This document shows, piece by piece, positions 40,664 through 52,671 of a stretch of DNA of 64,000 nt. Source of the stretch: Lithodes maja. Taxonomy: Eukaryota; Arthropoda; Malacostraca; Decapoda; Lithodidae. Position 1 is the first letter of the stretch. The number at the start of each line of letters is the position of its first letter. The position numbers and the translations under genes are program-made. The notes below the pieces were generated by a model. It saw only the letters and a program-made list of their open reading frames with translations, had not been told where the DNA came from and did not search any database. Location of the stretch: the NCBI GenBank assembly GCA_037953745.1, contig JBAKBP010006599.1:1-64000 (forward strand), given 5' to 3'.

Positions 40664-43530
40664 CATGTCACTGGACGGGTCTGAGCATAGTGAGAGCACA
40701 GTGCGAGAGGCAGGCGAGGAGGTGGAGAAGGTGGAGTTGTTAAGCGGCATTCGGATGGTGAACAGTGAGGAGGATGCTAGGATTTTTTTTGGTAAGCCTA
40801 TGTCGGCGGACCGGGTGTCGGGGCTAGACCGGTACGGACTGCAGTGTGTGGCCACGGTCTTAGTGTTTTCCGGTACTAGAGGTATGTCGAGAAGTGAGCT
40901 GGCTGCCTGTGTGCTGGGTGGGGTGCATGGGGTTTCGGGTAGAGCGGGAGCTGGGGCACCTTCGGCCCAGCCCCCATTCCACTCGATTCCTACCGTGGCG
41001 CCCCCTCGGGTTCCGGAGCCGGGTACATTCCCGCAGGCCGATGCCCGCTGGCGGTTGGGTATGCCTCTGGGTGATTCACGGGGTGGGTCCCCGATAGTAG
41101 CACCCCCTCCTCAAGGTTTGTCTTCCAAGATGTTGTTTCAGCTCGAGCTCGCCAAACTTAAGCAGCAGGAGCGACAAGCTGAGCATGAGCATAAGCAACG
41201 AAAGTATGAAGCTGAGCTCAGACAGCAGCAGCAGCAGCGAGAGGCTGAGCTTAAGTATGAGTCTGAAAGGTATCGTGCCGATGTTGACCTAGAGAAAACT
41301 CGTGTAGAGGTGACGAGGAACCGGGTTGTCCAGGGGGGTCGAGCCCAGGACCAGTCCCTGTCGCATCTATTAAAGTTGGTTCCAGTGTTTGATGAGTTGG
41401 GTGTTACAGAATTTTGTCTCCGGTTCGAGAAAAAGTGCCAGGAGCACCAATGGCCCGAGGAGAAGTGGGCAGCCCTTGTCTCTTCACGATTGACGGGGAA
41501 AGCACTCAAGGCATACGATGCTTTGCCCCTAGATTCCTGTGTGAATTACGAGGTGTTGAAAGAGGCTGTCCTGAGGGCGTATGAGCTACAGCCAGAGACC
41601 TATAGGCTGAAGTTTAGGGCGGTTCCAAAAAGAAAGGAGAGTACTTTCCAGGAACACGCTAGAGAGCTGTCAGATGCATTAGAAAATTGGTTAAGGTCGG
41701 AGAAGGCAACTACTTTTGATTCAGTAAAACAACTAGTGTTGCTCGAACAATTTTTTAAATGTACTGGCAGTGACTTGACTCTTAACCTTAAAGAAAAGCG
41801 ACCGAAAACTCTACAAGAGGCGGCTGAGCTGGCTGACCTCAGGTTGTCATTGATTCGCGGGTGCGGGTCTGCACAGAGAGCTGAGGCAGGTAACAAGGGG
41901 CGTACCACTCCACCCCCCCCCCGAATTAACCCGGGAGCTGCGGGAAGACTCTTAAGAGTTCCCCCGGCGGACTGCGGGAAGACTCTCTGGAGTAAGTAAA
42001 ACTAAAAATCAAATTTTTACATCGAAAAAAAAATATTTTTTTATTTTTATTTTTTTATTTTTTTATTTTTGTTTGGCCCCTGGGCCATGCAAAATCTCAG
42101 TCCTCTACCTCCCCTCCTTCCCCACTTTCCTCCTATTCCTCAGTTATCACCTATTTTCCCTATTATTCCCTTATTCTGAGGTATATTTTCGTGCTAACAT
42201 TAGCGAGTTGCAAGCAGGGTGTTGTCATCACTGATGGCCATCGAGTGCAAGAGAGAGAGAGAGAGTATCGATCGACTGTGTCGCAGTGGCCTTGGGGAAA
42301 ATTGGCGGGAAGCTAGCTTGCCTCACCCATACATTATACAACTCGCGGGCTATATCTCCGATTTTGACCATCCAAACGCTGTTTTCACTCGTTTTATTGT
42401 TGTTTCAGGTTAATACCTTTATAATCAACCCATAATAGGCGCATATGGATAATTATTAATGCTATTAATGGTACAATGAATATTTTAGTGACGAAAAACC
42501 TCAAATACGTCAGCACAGGGGGACGTTTTCATTTACCCCTGTGCGCACTTCAGAGGTTAATGACACAAACAATTATCCATTCAAGAGTACTGTTGCCAAT
42601 TATGATCCCAAGTCGAAACCCTTCCCGTTAAAGAAAGGCCAGGGCCCTTACCCATCTCAGGGGAAGTCCAAGAGTGAGGTGGAATGTTTCAAGTGTCATG
42701 AGAAGGGGCATATTGCGCGCTCATGTCCGAGCGCACCGCCTACAGCAGTGGTGTCACTAGTGAGCAACATTGGCGTGTCATTGAGGTCTTCCGCGTTTGC
42801 CCGGGGTAAACAGTGGGTTGCAAAGTCATCGCCGGTGCAGAAGCAGCCGGAGGGCTCATCACCCGTCCATGATGTTTTTTGTGGTCATAGGGGGCACGGC
42901 ACTGTGAGGTGGGCTGGTGCGAGGCATAGGCTTGAGTTGTTGCGTGATACGGGCGCTTCCCAGACACTTGTTAAGAATTTCACTGGCAAGCCTGTTAACG
43001 TTGCTCGGGTTGTGGTGGTTCAAGGCATCAATGCTACGCGGTCTTACCCGCTGGTCAGAATGGAGCTTGAGGTGGACGGTGTGACACGGGAGTTGGATGT
43101 GGGTGTGGTGGAGAAGTTGCCAGTTGAGGGGGTCGACCTCCTTCTTGGTAATCACTTTGCGGTGCCCACTTCCGAGGTTCCACCCTTAGTCGTTGCCAAG
43201 AAGGCGGCCGACACGAGTAGGGAGGAGCAAGAGGGGCTTGAGAGATCTCAGTCCATTCAGGTGTCACAGCCTAGTACCCAAGTTCCAGACCAGCGGAGGA
43301 AGGGTCGGAAGAAGAAAGTCGAGGCTAATGGTCGGGTTGAGAGTTTGAACTCAGCGACACTCCTTGGTTACTCGGTACTTGATCCGAAGGTGAGCTCTGG
43401 AGTGGCCCCAGAACCTGTCCCCCCTAATGACATGGTAGGGCGTGCTGGCACTCCGCGACAGAGTAGTTCCCAGGTAGAGGAGAGTTGTGGGAACGGGGCT
43501 ACTGAACTCGAGGACGGGGAAGCATGTTAG
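40664..43530 (+). pseudogene. Gypsy gag-protease, copy 2, split by a TTAA element
   Basis: ATG at 40664. Gag reads without interruption to 41929, through the Gln/Arg-rich helix and the SSRLTGKALKAYDAL block. There a 627-bp TTAA element is inserted into AATTAATGAC. Reading resumes at 42557 with NDTNNYPFKS, the CCHC knuckle CFKCHEKGHIARSC (about 42690) and the protease core LRDTGASQTL (about 42945), to the shared TAG at 43528-43530. It lacks the TGA and 5-bp insertion of copy 1. Before the TTAA insertion its gag-protease was therefore open. Confidence 0.92.
41930..42556 (+). mobile_element. TTAA element family A in Gypsy gag, 627 bp
   Basis: TTAA at 41926-41929 and 42557-42560. Copy 1 of the Gypsy at 34231-34240 shows the undisturbed site CGAATTAATGAC. 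This is the cleanest proof in the window that the family inserts at TTAA with exact duplication. The ends are CCCGGGAGCTGCGGGAAG and GCGCACTTCAGAGG. Confidence 0.97.
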
Positions 43531-44973
43531 GTGAACCTGTTAGAGGAGTTTGTGAGGCAACCACCTGAGCAGCCTACTGTCCCTGCGTTGGTCTGCAGCG
43601 GCCAAGGTGGATAAGGAGAGGGGGGCAGTGGGGCACAAGTGGAGGAGAGTCGGGATTGTTATGTCTCGGTGGAGCAGTGGGCGGGGGATACGAGTCAGGT
43701 GGCTTTGGAAGCGCTAGAGCACCTGCCTGAGCAGCAGTGTGCAGCTCTCCAGCCCCTGATCGGTCCATACCGCACTGTTTGTGCCGAGCACCCAGGCCTC
43801 ACAACTCATGCGGTGCACGAGGTTCCGCCGGCAGGTCACTTGAGTGTCAGGAAACCGTTGGCCTCGTTGTTTCAGTGGTTCAAGGTGGGCGATGAGGCTT
43901 TGGCATGGTTGTCAGGTCAGGGTCGACCCATGGCTGCTAAGGGTGGTGGTCAAAAGGAGGACTTTGAGCAGATTGGTGAGGTTGGCTGTGGAGTGGATGC
44001 GCCCGGCCGTCGCATAGCCTCCCAATGCTGCTCTAGTAAAATGCAACAGCCCTACCATAGACCGACTGTATCTGGCCATGTCGCTGTAAGCGGTGATGCT
44101 GCGCAGGCAGATGTAGTTGCAAGGAATGCGGGGGTGCGCATGTACGGTATCGGCGGGGAAGCCTTAGCAATTATGACCTATGGGAGTGACTGCACAGATG
44201 GTACAGATTGTCCCTCTCATGACCTGGCTGTTCTAGGGACGAAGGTGGAGAAGGAGGGAGACTATAGTTTAGAAGCTGTGGTCTCGGCTGTGTTGTGGGA
44301 GGGCACTAGGCATGTTGGTTTGCGAGATAAGTTGCAACCTCTTGTTCCTGAGAGACAAGAGGAGTTGTTTACTAGGCTGTGGCAGTACGTCTGCATGTTT
44401 GTTGCTTCTCCAGGCCTGATGTACGGGGTAGAATCCGACATGGAGGCTGGAGACAGTGCAAGGCTCAAGTTAATTCCCTACCGTATAAATCCTGCTCGAC
44501 AGCCTGTTGTGAAAGCAGAGCTAGACGACATGTGAAAAATGGGTCTGAGGGATAAAGGATATCGTGAGTGGTCGTTGCCAGTAACTTTGCAACCTGAGTT
44601 AAGTGGCAAGATCCGTGAGTACGTTGATTGCAAGAGGTGTGGAAGCATTATCCCTGACAGACGCCTATCCATTACCCAGAGTTGACGACACCATAGACCG
44701 CTTCGGGGCTGCCTCGCTCATCACGAAGGTAGAACTAGTGAAAGGTTATTGGCAGGCCCCGTTCCCGGAAAGAGTGAAGAGAAGTGCCAGTCTTGCGATG
44801 AACTGGGCAGTTTATCAGTGTCAGGTGTTGTTGTGCTGCCGGAACACAAGTTGGATGTGTGGCATGCTAAGGGCACTGATAATGTTTTGGCTGATTGGTT
44901 GTCACGGGAGGGTTTGTTTGCAGGAGAACCTTCGCCGTTCAGTCAGTGTGTGTTGAGAGTGGAGAAAAATTAG
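43531..44973 (+). pseudogene. Chimeric Gypsy pol remnant, copy 2
   Basis: Same structure as copy 1: no integrase, an unrecognised segment, foreign RT N-terminal part, no YxDD block, and an RNase H tail (DVWHAKGTDNVLADWLSRE) ending at 44973. Private changes are TAA at 43612-43614 (GAA in copy 1) and TGA at 44533-44535 (TGG in copy 1). The shared deletion and chimera show both copies derive from one already defective element. Confidence 0.85.
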
Positions 44974-45344
44974 GCTTGCCACTGTAGTGCAACGCCGCCA
45001 AAAACACTATTAAAAGTATAAAAATCTCACATAAAAACTCTTTCTTTTGTATAGTATATAAGTGCAGTATATCACAGCAAGCATCTAAGACACTCTGAGT
45101 TGTTGTCTTAGTATGCTAGGCTTGGTGAAGCTTGCTCGTTGAGCGTGATATAATTATTATGATGCTATTATTTTGGGGAAGTGTTGTGCAGATTTTTTTT
45201 ATATAATGCAGTGTTTTATGTTTGTGATCGTGCCTTGTTTTCACAACTTGGGAGAGTGGCTAGGTGATGCGGGGTTGATGGGCATTCTGTCTGGTCAGAT
45301 GTGGAGTTCGCCTGTGGCTGAAACGTCCCACATCTTGGGCGGGG

Positions 45345-47137
45345 TGTTACGCTGGCCAGCTTGCCAGAATGTGCTCGGGACTCGTTAGAGCTCGCCAGGG
45401 CAGTGATATGGGCTACAATAATCGTAGAAGGATGTTCTTTCTTTCATAGAGTACATTTTGTCACAGACAGATCAGTGGTGATCTTTATTCTTGTCTGTGA
45501 CACTTAGAAGTATTTTATATCATTGCTACAATATAAGATGCATGGTGTGAAGTTAAGGAGAGAGAGAGCGGGGTAGGCAGCGTGGTGGTAGTTTGTGCGT
45601 GTGTATGTACGTTTGCCTCCCGCGCTCAGAGGAGTTTCCCACGCCCGTGATTGGCCGGCGGCCCTGTCGACGTCATAGAACGCTTGCTCTTCATGACGTA
45701 GTTGTCTGTGATTGGCGGCCGCGGTCCTGGGACGGTGGTGCGGGCTCCTGTCCTTGTGTCTCCTGCAGAGCTAGGCGGAGTGTGATAGGTCCTACATGTC
45801 CCTTGCAATCTGTCCCCCATATAACCCTCTATACTACTATCTCTCTCTCTGAACTTCTTCGGTTTCATACTTCTCTCTTTATTCAATTACTTATCCCTTC
45901 TGGTTCTGCATACGACTTCCATAGTCGGACAGTCGTATTACCAGCACCAGCTCTCACATTTATGTTTGCACTAGTTTTAGGGATTATTAGAGTCATAGTC
46001 AAATGGTACCATAGTGTTGGGGTGCTTCTAATTATTGGGCTGTTCTCTCTTATTATTTAATGCTAGACAGTGGAAGGTATCTTTGGTCGTTGTCTGAGTT
46101 ATGTATGTGGCAAGTCAGAGCCTGTACAACATCGACGAAGCTAGCTAGCCTGTAACCCTTGTGCATATTTTCCTTTGCGAGTGTAGCAGTATACAAGTGA
46201 AGGGCTTTTGCCTACTCTCACCTGTATGATTGCTACCTCATTTTGTTGACCTTTGTGGAGCGCCAGGGCTAGACCAGATACTAGAGATCTGGACTTACCA
46301 AGAGAGCCTCCAAGTCACTTAACGTAACATAAGGGAAATCTGTTCAAGGGGAGGCAGTAGGCTACGAGCAAGCTTGCGCTCTGCCTAGCTTCTTAGTACC
46401 TTTTTATGCCACTGCTAGACTTTATTAGTGAGAAAGACAGCATCGTGTTTATTAACTTAAATTGTGTATGCTTTAGGAATTATTCACGCTTTATTTTAGC
46501 CAAGGTTGATGCATAGTGCACAACCCAGTTGGCTATTACGTTGGCTACGGAAGTACTGTTCCTGAGTGGTTATTATTAGTGCTGTCACAGAGTTGTTGCA
46601 CTCCCTTGTTATATATATGTATCCTACTTATTGGTGTATTTAAGATACACGCTTTGGTGTCTTGCCCCTGCATTTATTCATGTTCTGTATTAACGAGCAT
46701 CTTAGAGCATCAGACCTTTTTAGAAGATTCCATCTCTGATTGCTGTAGGACTAGACTTCCAGTGTTTTCATAGAGCATTGTAGAGTTTAGTGTTGAGTAC
46801 AGACTCACACTAAAGTTAACGTAAGCATATCATTCTTTATTTAATCTTGTTATAGTTTATTCAAGCATTGTTATTACTTTAGAGCATTTTTATTAACGTA
46901 AAGTACTCCTGTTGTGAGCAGGCTTTGCCATCATCGGTAAGCCTTTGTAGAAGTGCACTAAAACCAAGTTAATTGATACCCCGTTATCCAGGAGATTAAC
47001 TCTGGAGGGTTTAAGTGTTTTGTTCGTTGGAGAAATAGTTCGAGGGTTTGGAATTAGCGTACCGTTGTTGCAGATATAGCCTATCATCTAGTCCAATATT
47101 GAGTGCCCTTGTTTATTTCGTAGTGCCGGTCGTAACA
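45345..47137 (+). repeat. Gypsy LTR 3 (outer 3')
   Basis: 1,793 bp, TGTTAC to GTAACA, preceded by the polypurine tract ending GGGCGGGG. It resembles LTR 2 in its 5' part (for example TGTTCTCTCTTATT, where LTR 1 has TGTCAGCTCTTATT). In its 3' part it resembles LTR 1 (GACTCACACTAAAG, where LTR 2 has GACGCACACTAAAA). Confidence 0.92.
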
Positions 47138-47141
47138 CTCC

Positions 47142-47670
47142 TGAAAGCGTGGACGATACTATCACATGTGAGATTGGTGACTACTTCGATGTGTATCGAC
47201 CTGGTGACAGCACAGGTTAATAGGATCATGTAAGCCTTGACTGTTGAGTCTTTGATAGAGATTGCTCCACTATAGTCCACCCCAGTGACCTTATAGGGTT
47301 CTTGAGGACCAGGGGTGGTCCGCAGGGCAGGCAAAGGGGGTAGTCCGGCATAGTCGTAGGGTTTACCTTGTAGCCGACAACATTTTAGGCAATTGCGCAG
47401 TACTTTTTTCACCACCTGCCGGATTCTAGGGACCCACCATTTCTGTCTTATGTAGGTAACCACGTGGCCGACTCCATAATGGCAACAGAGCCGATGGCAC
47501 CTATCTACAATTAGGTGGGTCAAGAGATGTTTGGAGGGCAGAAGTTTTGGATACTTGCACATTTCCGAGATAGCTGCTAATCTCAATCTGCCTCCACAAT
47601 GTATAATCTCTCCCTTCAGGTGTAGTCCTAACTGACAAATCAAATTATTTATGGACTGTTCACCCTTCAC
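47142..47670 (-). pseudogene. BEL/Pao integrase, N-terminal part
   Basis: Minus-strand frame with an HHCC-type zinc region (LTHLIVDRCHR with H-x-x-x-H spacing, then LRNCLKCCRLQGK with the Cys pair). The start of the core follows: PYKVTGVDYSGAI with the first catalytic Asp, then ILLTCAVTRSIHIEVV. It is cut by the Gypsy insertion after HAFQ; the remainder is at 30.6-30.9 kb. Confidence 0.9.
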
Positions 47671-47742
47671 TAGTATTGAGTATTCCTTCGGGTAACTTTC
47701 ATTTTGGCATAATTTGAGTAGAATATTATCTGCAGGTATGAT

Positions 47743-48480
47743 TTAATTTATGTTGAGGTGAGCACTACCTGTGGGAGGCAGGCCATTTACTTTCGCCTTC
47801 AAATTTTTTATGAAACGTATCACCCATGCCGCGACACGCTGTAATTTTTCATAGCTGCTATATCTGTCCCAGTCCCATAACTGTGTGTCATCTGGGGGCG
47901 CCGTGCCTACGATTTGGGTCACGATACCAGCGGGCTGCTCTTTGAGAACTATATTCTCTGGCCATCCATCGGGGTTTGGGAGCCAACTAGGCCCATTCCA
48001 CCACAACGCAGAAGAATTCAAATACTTAGCAGACACGCCTCGAGATACGATATCATTTGGGTTCTCTTTAGTCAACACATACCGGAAATGAGCAGTCGGG
48101 ACTAGGGCATGTATCTCGTCGATGCGGTTTGTGACATACACTGATAATTTCTTTTTACTATTTATCCAGTGTAGGGTAATCTGACTGTCACTCCACACAT
48201 AGGTTTCAGAGATATGAAGTTTATCTTTATAGGCTACCTCAATAAAGTTTACAATTCTTGCGGCAAGCAAAACTGCAGTTAATTCCATTTTAGGAATAGA
48301 AAGGGACTTGATTGGCACGACTTTGCCCTTTGCCATGACCAAATGGGTGCCTTCTGACCCAACAAGATACACAGCAGTCCCATATGCTATACTGCTGGCA
48401 TCAGCGAATGCACGTAGGGATACAGCATGATCGTATACAACCCTCCGAGCAAACTAAATATGACTACAGAGTACCAGATC
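47743..48480 (-). pseudogene. BEL/Pao RNase H region
   Basis: A frame of 209 codons from 48372, with homology extending to about 48440 (FADASSIAYG, first catalytic Asp). It contains IPKMELTAVLLAARI (catalytic Glu), YVWSDSQITLHWI (second Asp) and a WWNGPSWLPNP motif typical of Pao pol before the integrase. Stops at 48466-48468 and about 47743 interrupt the polyprotein on both sides. Confidence 0.88.
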
Positions 48481-49709
48481 ATCTACTAACCCCAGCCATT
48501 CCGTGTTCAAGTCTTCAGAAAGATCCTCGTCCCAATCAAATTTTAGTCTCCACAATTGCTGGAGAAATATTCTAGACCTTATAGACACTGGCAATAAAAC
48601 ACCTAAAGGATCAAAGAGTTTGGCAGGAAATCTCAAACATTCACGCTTTTTCACATGCTCGACCAGAGTGTACTGTACTCCAAAGGAAAGATAATCAGAA
48701 GCCGTCTCCCATACTAGTCCAAGAACTCTCACCAGTTCCTGCTGTTCAGCAGCAACACCATCCCTTTGTAACACCTCTCTCAGAACAGACTATTGGTAGC
48801 CCATTGACGCAGGAACAAGTGGGCATTGTCCATAACTTCACGAGCCATACCGTATGCAAGGACGAGGGAATCTTCATTGTCCCCCGTACCTTGAAGATTA
48901 TCGATATATAGCCCGGCCCTAATTTCCTGTACAATCTTTGGGTCTACTTCAACAAGGGAAAGATGTTTTAGGATGGTTGCCTTCAGCAGAAACTGGGAGC
49001 AGGTAGTGCCAAACAATACAACCTGGAACCGATAACATTGTAGAGGCGAATGCAGTCGAAGAGGATCTTTTGGCCACATGAACCTGGTGTAATCTCTGTT
49101 GTCTTCATGTAGTTTCAACATTAAGAAGGCTTTCTCAATGTCATTGACCCACGCATACTGATGCAGACGGAATCTCAACAAGACTTGAGCTAACTCCGGT
49201 ACTAAAGGTGGTCCCGTGTACAGACAGTCATTCAGACTGGGCTTGTACTGGTTAACCTTAGCGGAACAATCAAATACAATACGAACCGGAGTAGTCCTGC
49301 TTTCCTTTACGATCCCATGATGTGCCAGATAGTGACATGACCCAGTCATCGAATGGAACCTCCTCAATGAAACCACGCGACAACTGATCAGAAATTACCT
49401 GTGAATATTGTTGACAAAATCCAGGGTCAGCAATAAACCTCTTCTGGATTCCTCGTAACCTACCCACAGCCAAACCTTTGTTGGTGGGCAACCGTCCTTT
49501 TCTTCGGTCCAGGGCAGACGTACCTGATACTGTTGACTCTCAGGATCATACGTGACTGTTTCCTCATATGTGGTCAAAGCTTGCCGTTCGACTTGTGAAT
49601 GCTCTTTAGGGGAGATACCAATATGGTCTAAATCCCACAAAACACGTAATTCTTTATGACATGGTAATTGTCCAGTAGACATATATTGATCTACTGGGGT
49701 CACTGCCAC
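48454..49709 (-). pseudogene. BEL/Pao reverse transcriptase region
   Basis: Three frames in sequence: 49709-49395 (LWDLDHIGISPKEHS linker, then the Pao pre-RT block), 49491-49270 and 49376-48780. The last holds RIVFDCSAK, an AWVNDIEKAFLML block and the catalytic-site motif YIDNL (about 48895), the Pao variant with Asn after the Asp. A frame change leads to 48774-48454 (LGLVWETASDYLSF, FPAKLFDPLGVLLPVSI). At least three frameshifts or stops exist. The domain order RT then RNase H then integrase is the ordinary one for BEL/Pao. Confidence 0.9.
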
Positions 49710-49767
49710 TTTAAGTATTGTAACAACCTCAGTGTTGGAGCTAGACGTGGTTGCCGCATAAGAACCA

Positions 49768-50862
49768 CTAAGAGTATTTGGTAGGGAGTAAAATCAAATT
49801 TCCGGCCCTTTTGTATCCAGGTCGTACTATGTTGTAGTACTGGTCGGCACCTATTAGTAGCTCTAATTGTGCTGTCTTGGTAATGTATGAGTCGGCCAAT
49901 TTTATGCCACGCCGCTGTAAACTAGTGATTTCAACCTTTAGACTAGTTTTGCCCTTGTGTTCGGGGAGATCATCGACAACTATTGCATCAAGACGATGAT
50001 ATTTGCCACGATGTATATACTTTAGTGCTACAACAGGATACTCACGAGAGGTTTGGGTTCCGGTGAAGCCGTGAAGATTCAATTGTTCCGTTCCCTTTGG
50101 TTCATAAGAAAGGGAAGGTAATACAGAACTCTTCACGAAAGTCCTCTGCGAGCACTGATCAAGTAGCGATCTGACCTTTACGGTCTTCTTGTACTTACCC
50201 TTTACAGGCAGCTGAACTGTGGGTAAAATTACTGTCTGTTTACTCATACTTACGGACATTGTTGATGAGGTTGTTGGAGTTGACTCTACTCTATTACTAC
50301 TACCACCACCTGCTGAACTTACCTCTCTCTGCTTTTGGCACAGGGAGTGAAAATGTTTGCCACGGCAGAATTTACAATTCTTAATATTAGGGTTTGTACA
50401 CCCGTTACTACCGTGTTCACTGGAGAGACACCCAACACAGGGCTGTAGATGCCTGGCTCTCTTTATTCTGAGAGAACCTGTCTTATATTTAAAGCATATG
50501 TACCAGGGATGATTTTTCCCGCTACACAATTTACAGATAAATTGACTGCTATTGCTCTGCGTCGTGAATGTAGCTGTAGCCATAGGAAATTCCTTCACAT
50601 GGGTATCTTGACCCAGCATGTTGTAGAGTTCTGCTTGAAAACACTGTGTAAAAGTCTTATAATCTAGACTCTGATCATCCATCTCCCTCCTAACGGTTTC
50701 CTTAACTGGTGATGGCAATTTATTCAAGAGTATTACCACGCAGAATTCCTCTAAACTTACCCTATGACTAGTCATAGATCGCATCGCACTTTCCATATTG
50801 GCGTAAAAAGCCTTTAGTTGTGCTGTTTGACATTTAGGTGAGACAAGGTCATGAAAGTTCAT
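49768..50862 (-). pseudogene. BEL/Pao gag C-terminus, zinc knuckles and protease
   Basis: 364 codons. The gag part ends in three Cys/His clusters (CKLCSGKNHPWYIC, CVGCLSSEHGSNGC, CKFCRGKHFHSLC, about 50475-50320), the triple knuckle usual in BEL/Pao. A Ser/Thr-rich linker follows. The protease core reads LLDQCSQRTF (about 50165), where relatives normally have Gly after the Gln; the Cys probably abolishes activity, but this is inference from family knowledge. The frame closes at 49768. Confidence 0.87.
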
Positions 50863-50876
50863 GATGTGTGCTGCTT

Positions 50877-51458
50877 TTACTCTGTCGGGATGCCGAAGGT
50901 CTCCTGTAGCAAGTCCACGGCAGGCCCATAACTTGCACCCTCAACCGTAAACCCTTCTACTAGTTTATAGGCGTCTCCCTGTAGCTGACCCCTTAAGTAC
51001 ATTAGTGTTTTAATCGCACTTAAATCAGTCCTGTCATGCACCACACATCTAAACATATCGCAGAATCCCGTCAATAATGTGGGGTCGCCAGCGAAGGTGG
51101 GCAAAGTCAGGTGCGGCAATTTAACACCCGATACTTTCTTTACTTCAGACTGATTTTGCCTTTTTGGTGTACCCAGTTTCTCCTTCAGAGTAGCGATTAT
51201 CCCATACATATCAAATAAGTAGATGGTATCCTCTTGGGTTTCCTTAAAATATTCGGTGTCAGAGGTATATAGCGGCAACAAGACTTCTTGATTGGCTTCA
51301 AACTTGGCCACCTGTGTCTGCACGCAATGTAATTTTGCCTCGACTTCTACCCGAGTTGCGGTTTCCAAGAACTCCTTTAAATCCCTTGATAGGACAGTTA
51401 ATGACCCTTTTATGCCTGCCCTACGGCGTTTGCCTTGGGCTAAAACGTCCATTGTCAC
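50877..51458 (-). pseudogene. BEL/Pao gag N-terminal region
   Basis: 193 codons. MDVLAQGKRRRAGIKGSL is followed by a helical segment and the block LPTFAGDPTLLTGFCDMF (about 51100) with YLRGQLQGDAYKLVEGF, the hallmark of the DUF1759-type Pao gag. A stop separates it from the gag/knuckle frame starting at 50862; the preceding residues of that frame (KAAHIMNFHDL) continue the gag reading after the stop. Confidence 0.88.
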
Positions 51459-51919
51459 CTTTAGTCAAAAGCGGATGGAAATTGCGAAATACAAAAAATT
51501 TACTAAAGTTTAGCCAGAAGAGAAAAATTCTTCCGCCGATCAAACTCGGTTCAGAATCAACACTTAAACACGATGGCGGTATTCATTGGTGGGAACTTAT
51601 TACATGGTGATATCAAAGATCAAAGTAAGAACACACATGTTGAAATAAATTTACTTAATTTATCATTTGTGATAAGGCAAACACTTTAAATCGCAAATAA
51701 TTAAATTTGGTAAGCTAGATTATATTCTAGTTCAAGAAGTTAGACTAACATAATACTTAATTTAGAAGTTTAGGTTTAATTATTGGAAATATAAATTTAG
51801 GTTAGGCTAACTTACTAGACACCAAAACTCAATCATTTAATGAGAATAACACTTAGGTTAGGCTAACATAAAAATACTCAAATTCAATTTAGGTTAGACT
51901 AATTTTATAACGACTTTAA

Positions 51920-52334
51920 CCCACTGAACCCCAGCTAATTAATAATAAATGTACACCCCAGGACCAGCAGGTTGTAAACAAATGTTTTTTTTTCCAGAAA
52001 ACACCAGGAATGGGTTAGAAATGAAGGAAAACCCACAAAAAACGATCCCCTAGGTCATTAAGGGGTCCTACGGTGTGCCCGAAAGTCGGAATTAACATGG
52101 GGAAATGGGTAGGCAAAAACAGATTTTTGCACGCTCACGCGCACACGGTTGTACTTTGAGAGTTTTCAACCATCGGCATTGTTGCGTGGGATACTTACAC
52201 AGTTCCCATACAAATCTAAGCCCTGTAGGTGCCATAGGACCGGAGTAATTAACCAGGATGCACCTTATGCGTCCCTGTGGTTTAGCGTTACATACATTGC
52301 GGACGCAAACCCTGCGTCGCTGGGGTTCTGTGGG
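51920..52334. mobile_element. TTAA element family B, 415 bp
   Basis: TTAA at 51916-51919 and 52335-52338, with good terminal inverted repeats: CCCACTGAACCCCAGC on the left and GCTGGGGTTCTGTGGG on the right (one mismatch in 16). No coding capacity. The clear terminal repeats distinguish it from family A. Confidence 0.88.
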
Positions 52335-52368
52335 TTAAATTTTAAGAAAATATTTATGCCAACCTTAA

Positions 52369-52671
52369 CCCCCTCAGACATATTATGTTCCAATAAGTCC
52401 GAGGAGGCGGGAGCCCGGTATCCTTGCCACCGCCTCGCACTACACTCACAACAACACTGCGGCCGTTAGAATTATCGGAGGTGGCTGAGGTTGCCACCAA
52501 CGGTTTTATCGTAAGCTAACTTATCGGACTTACTGAGCTCCATATGACGCTAGAGCGTCATATAACTTATTAGCGAGCCATGAAGATAAGTCCATATGAC
52601 GCACTAGCATCATATGAGTTTTTGGCGCACTCGGCCATATGACGCGGTAGTGTTATATATGTCTGAAAGAG
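52369..52671. mobile_element. TTAA element family C, 303 bp, with CATATGACGC repeats
   Basis: TTAA at 52365-52368 and 52672-52675. Inverted ends are CCCCCTCAGACATAT and ATATGTCTGAAAGAG. The right half has four spaced copies of ATATGACGC or close variants, two of which form the palindrome ATGACGCTAGAGCGTCAT at 52543-52560. No coding capacity. Confidence 0.85.

Larger units (their letters stand above)
30920..47137 (+). mobile_element. Tandem Gypsy insertion, LTR-internal-LTR-internal-LTR, in BEL integrase
   Basis: 16.2 kb flanked by CTCC on both sides (30916-30919 and 47138-47141). The outer ends are TGTTAC at 30920 and GTAACA at 47137. Three LTRs of about 1,792 bp (the middle one enlarged by a LINE) alternate with two similar internal regions (32712-37021 and 40406-45344). 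One duplication pair around the whole array means it integrated once and became a dimer later, or integrated as a dimer. Both internal copies lack integrase and share a chimeric pol, so neither is autonomous. Confidence 0.92.

Noticed and set aside
30920..47137. Reading the 16-kb insertion as two independent Gypsy insertions
   Set aside because: Only one duplication (CTCC) encloses the array and there is no duplication at the middle LTR; the two internals share one deletion junction and one TAG.
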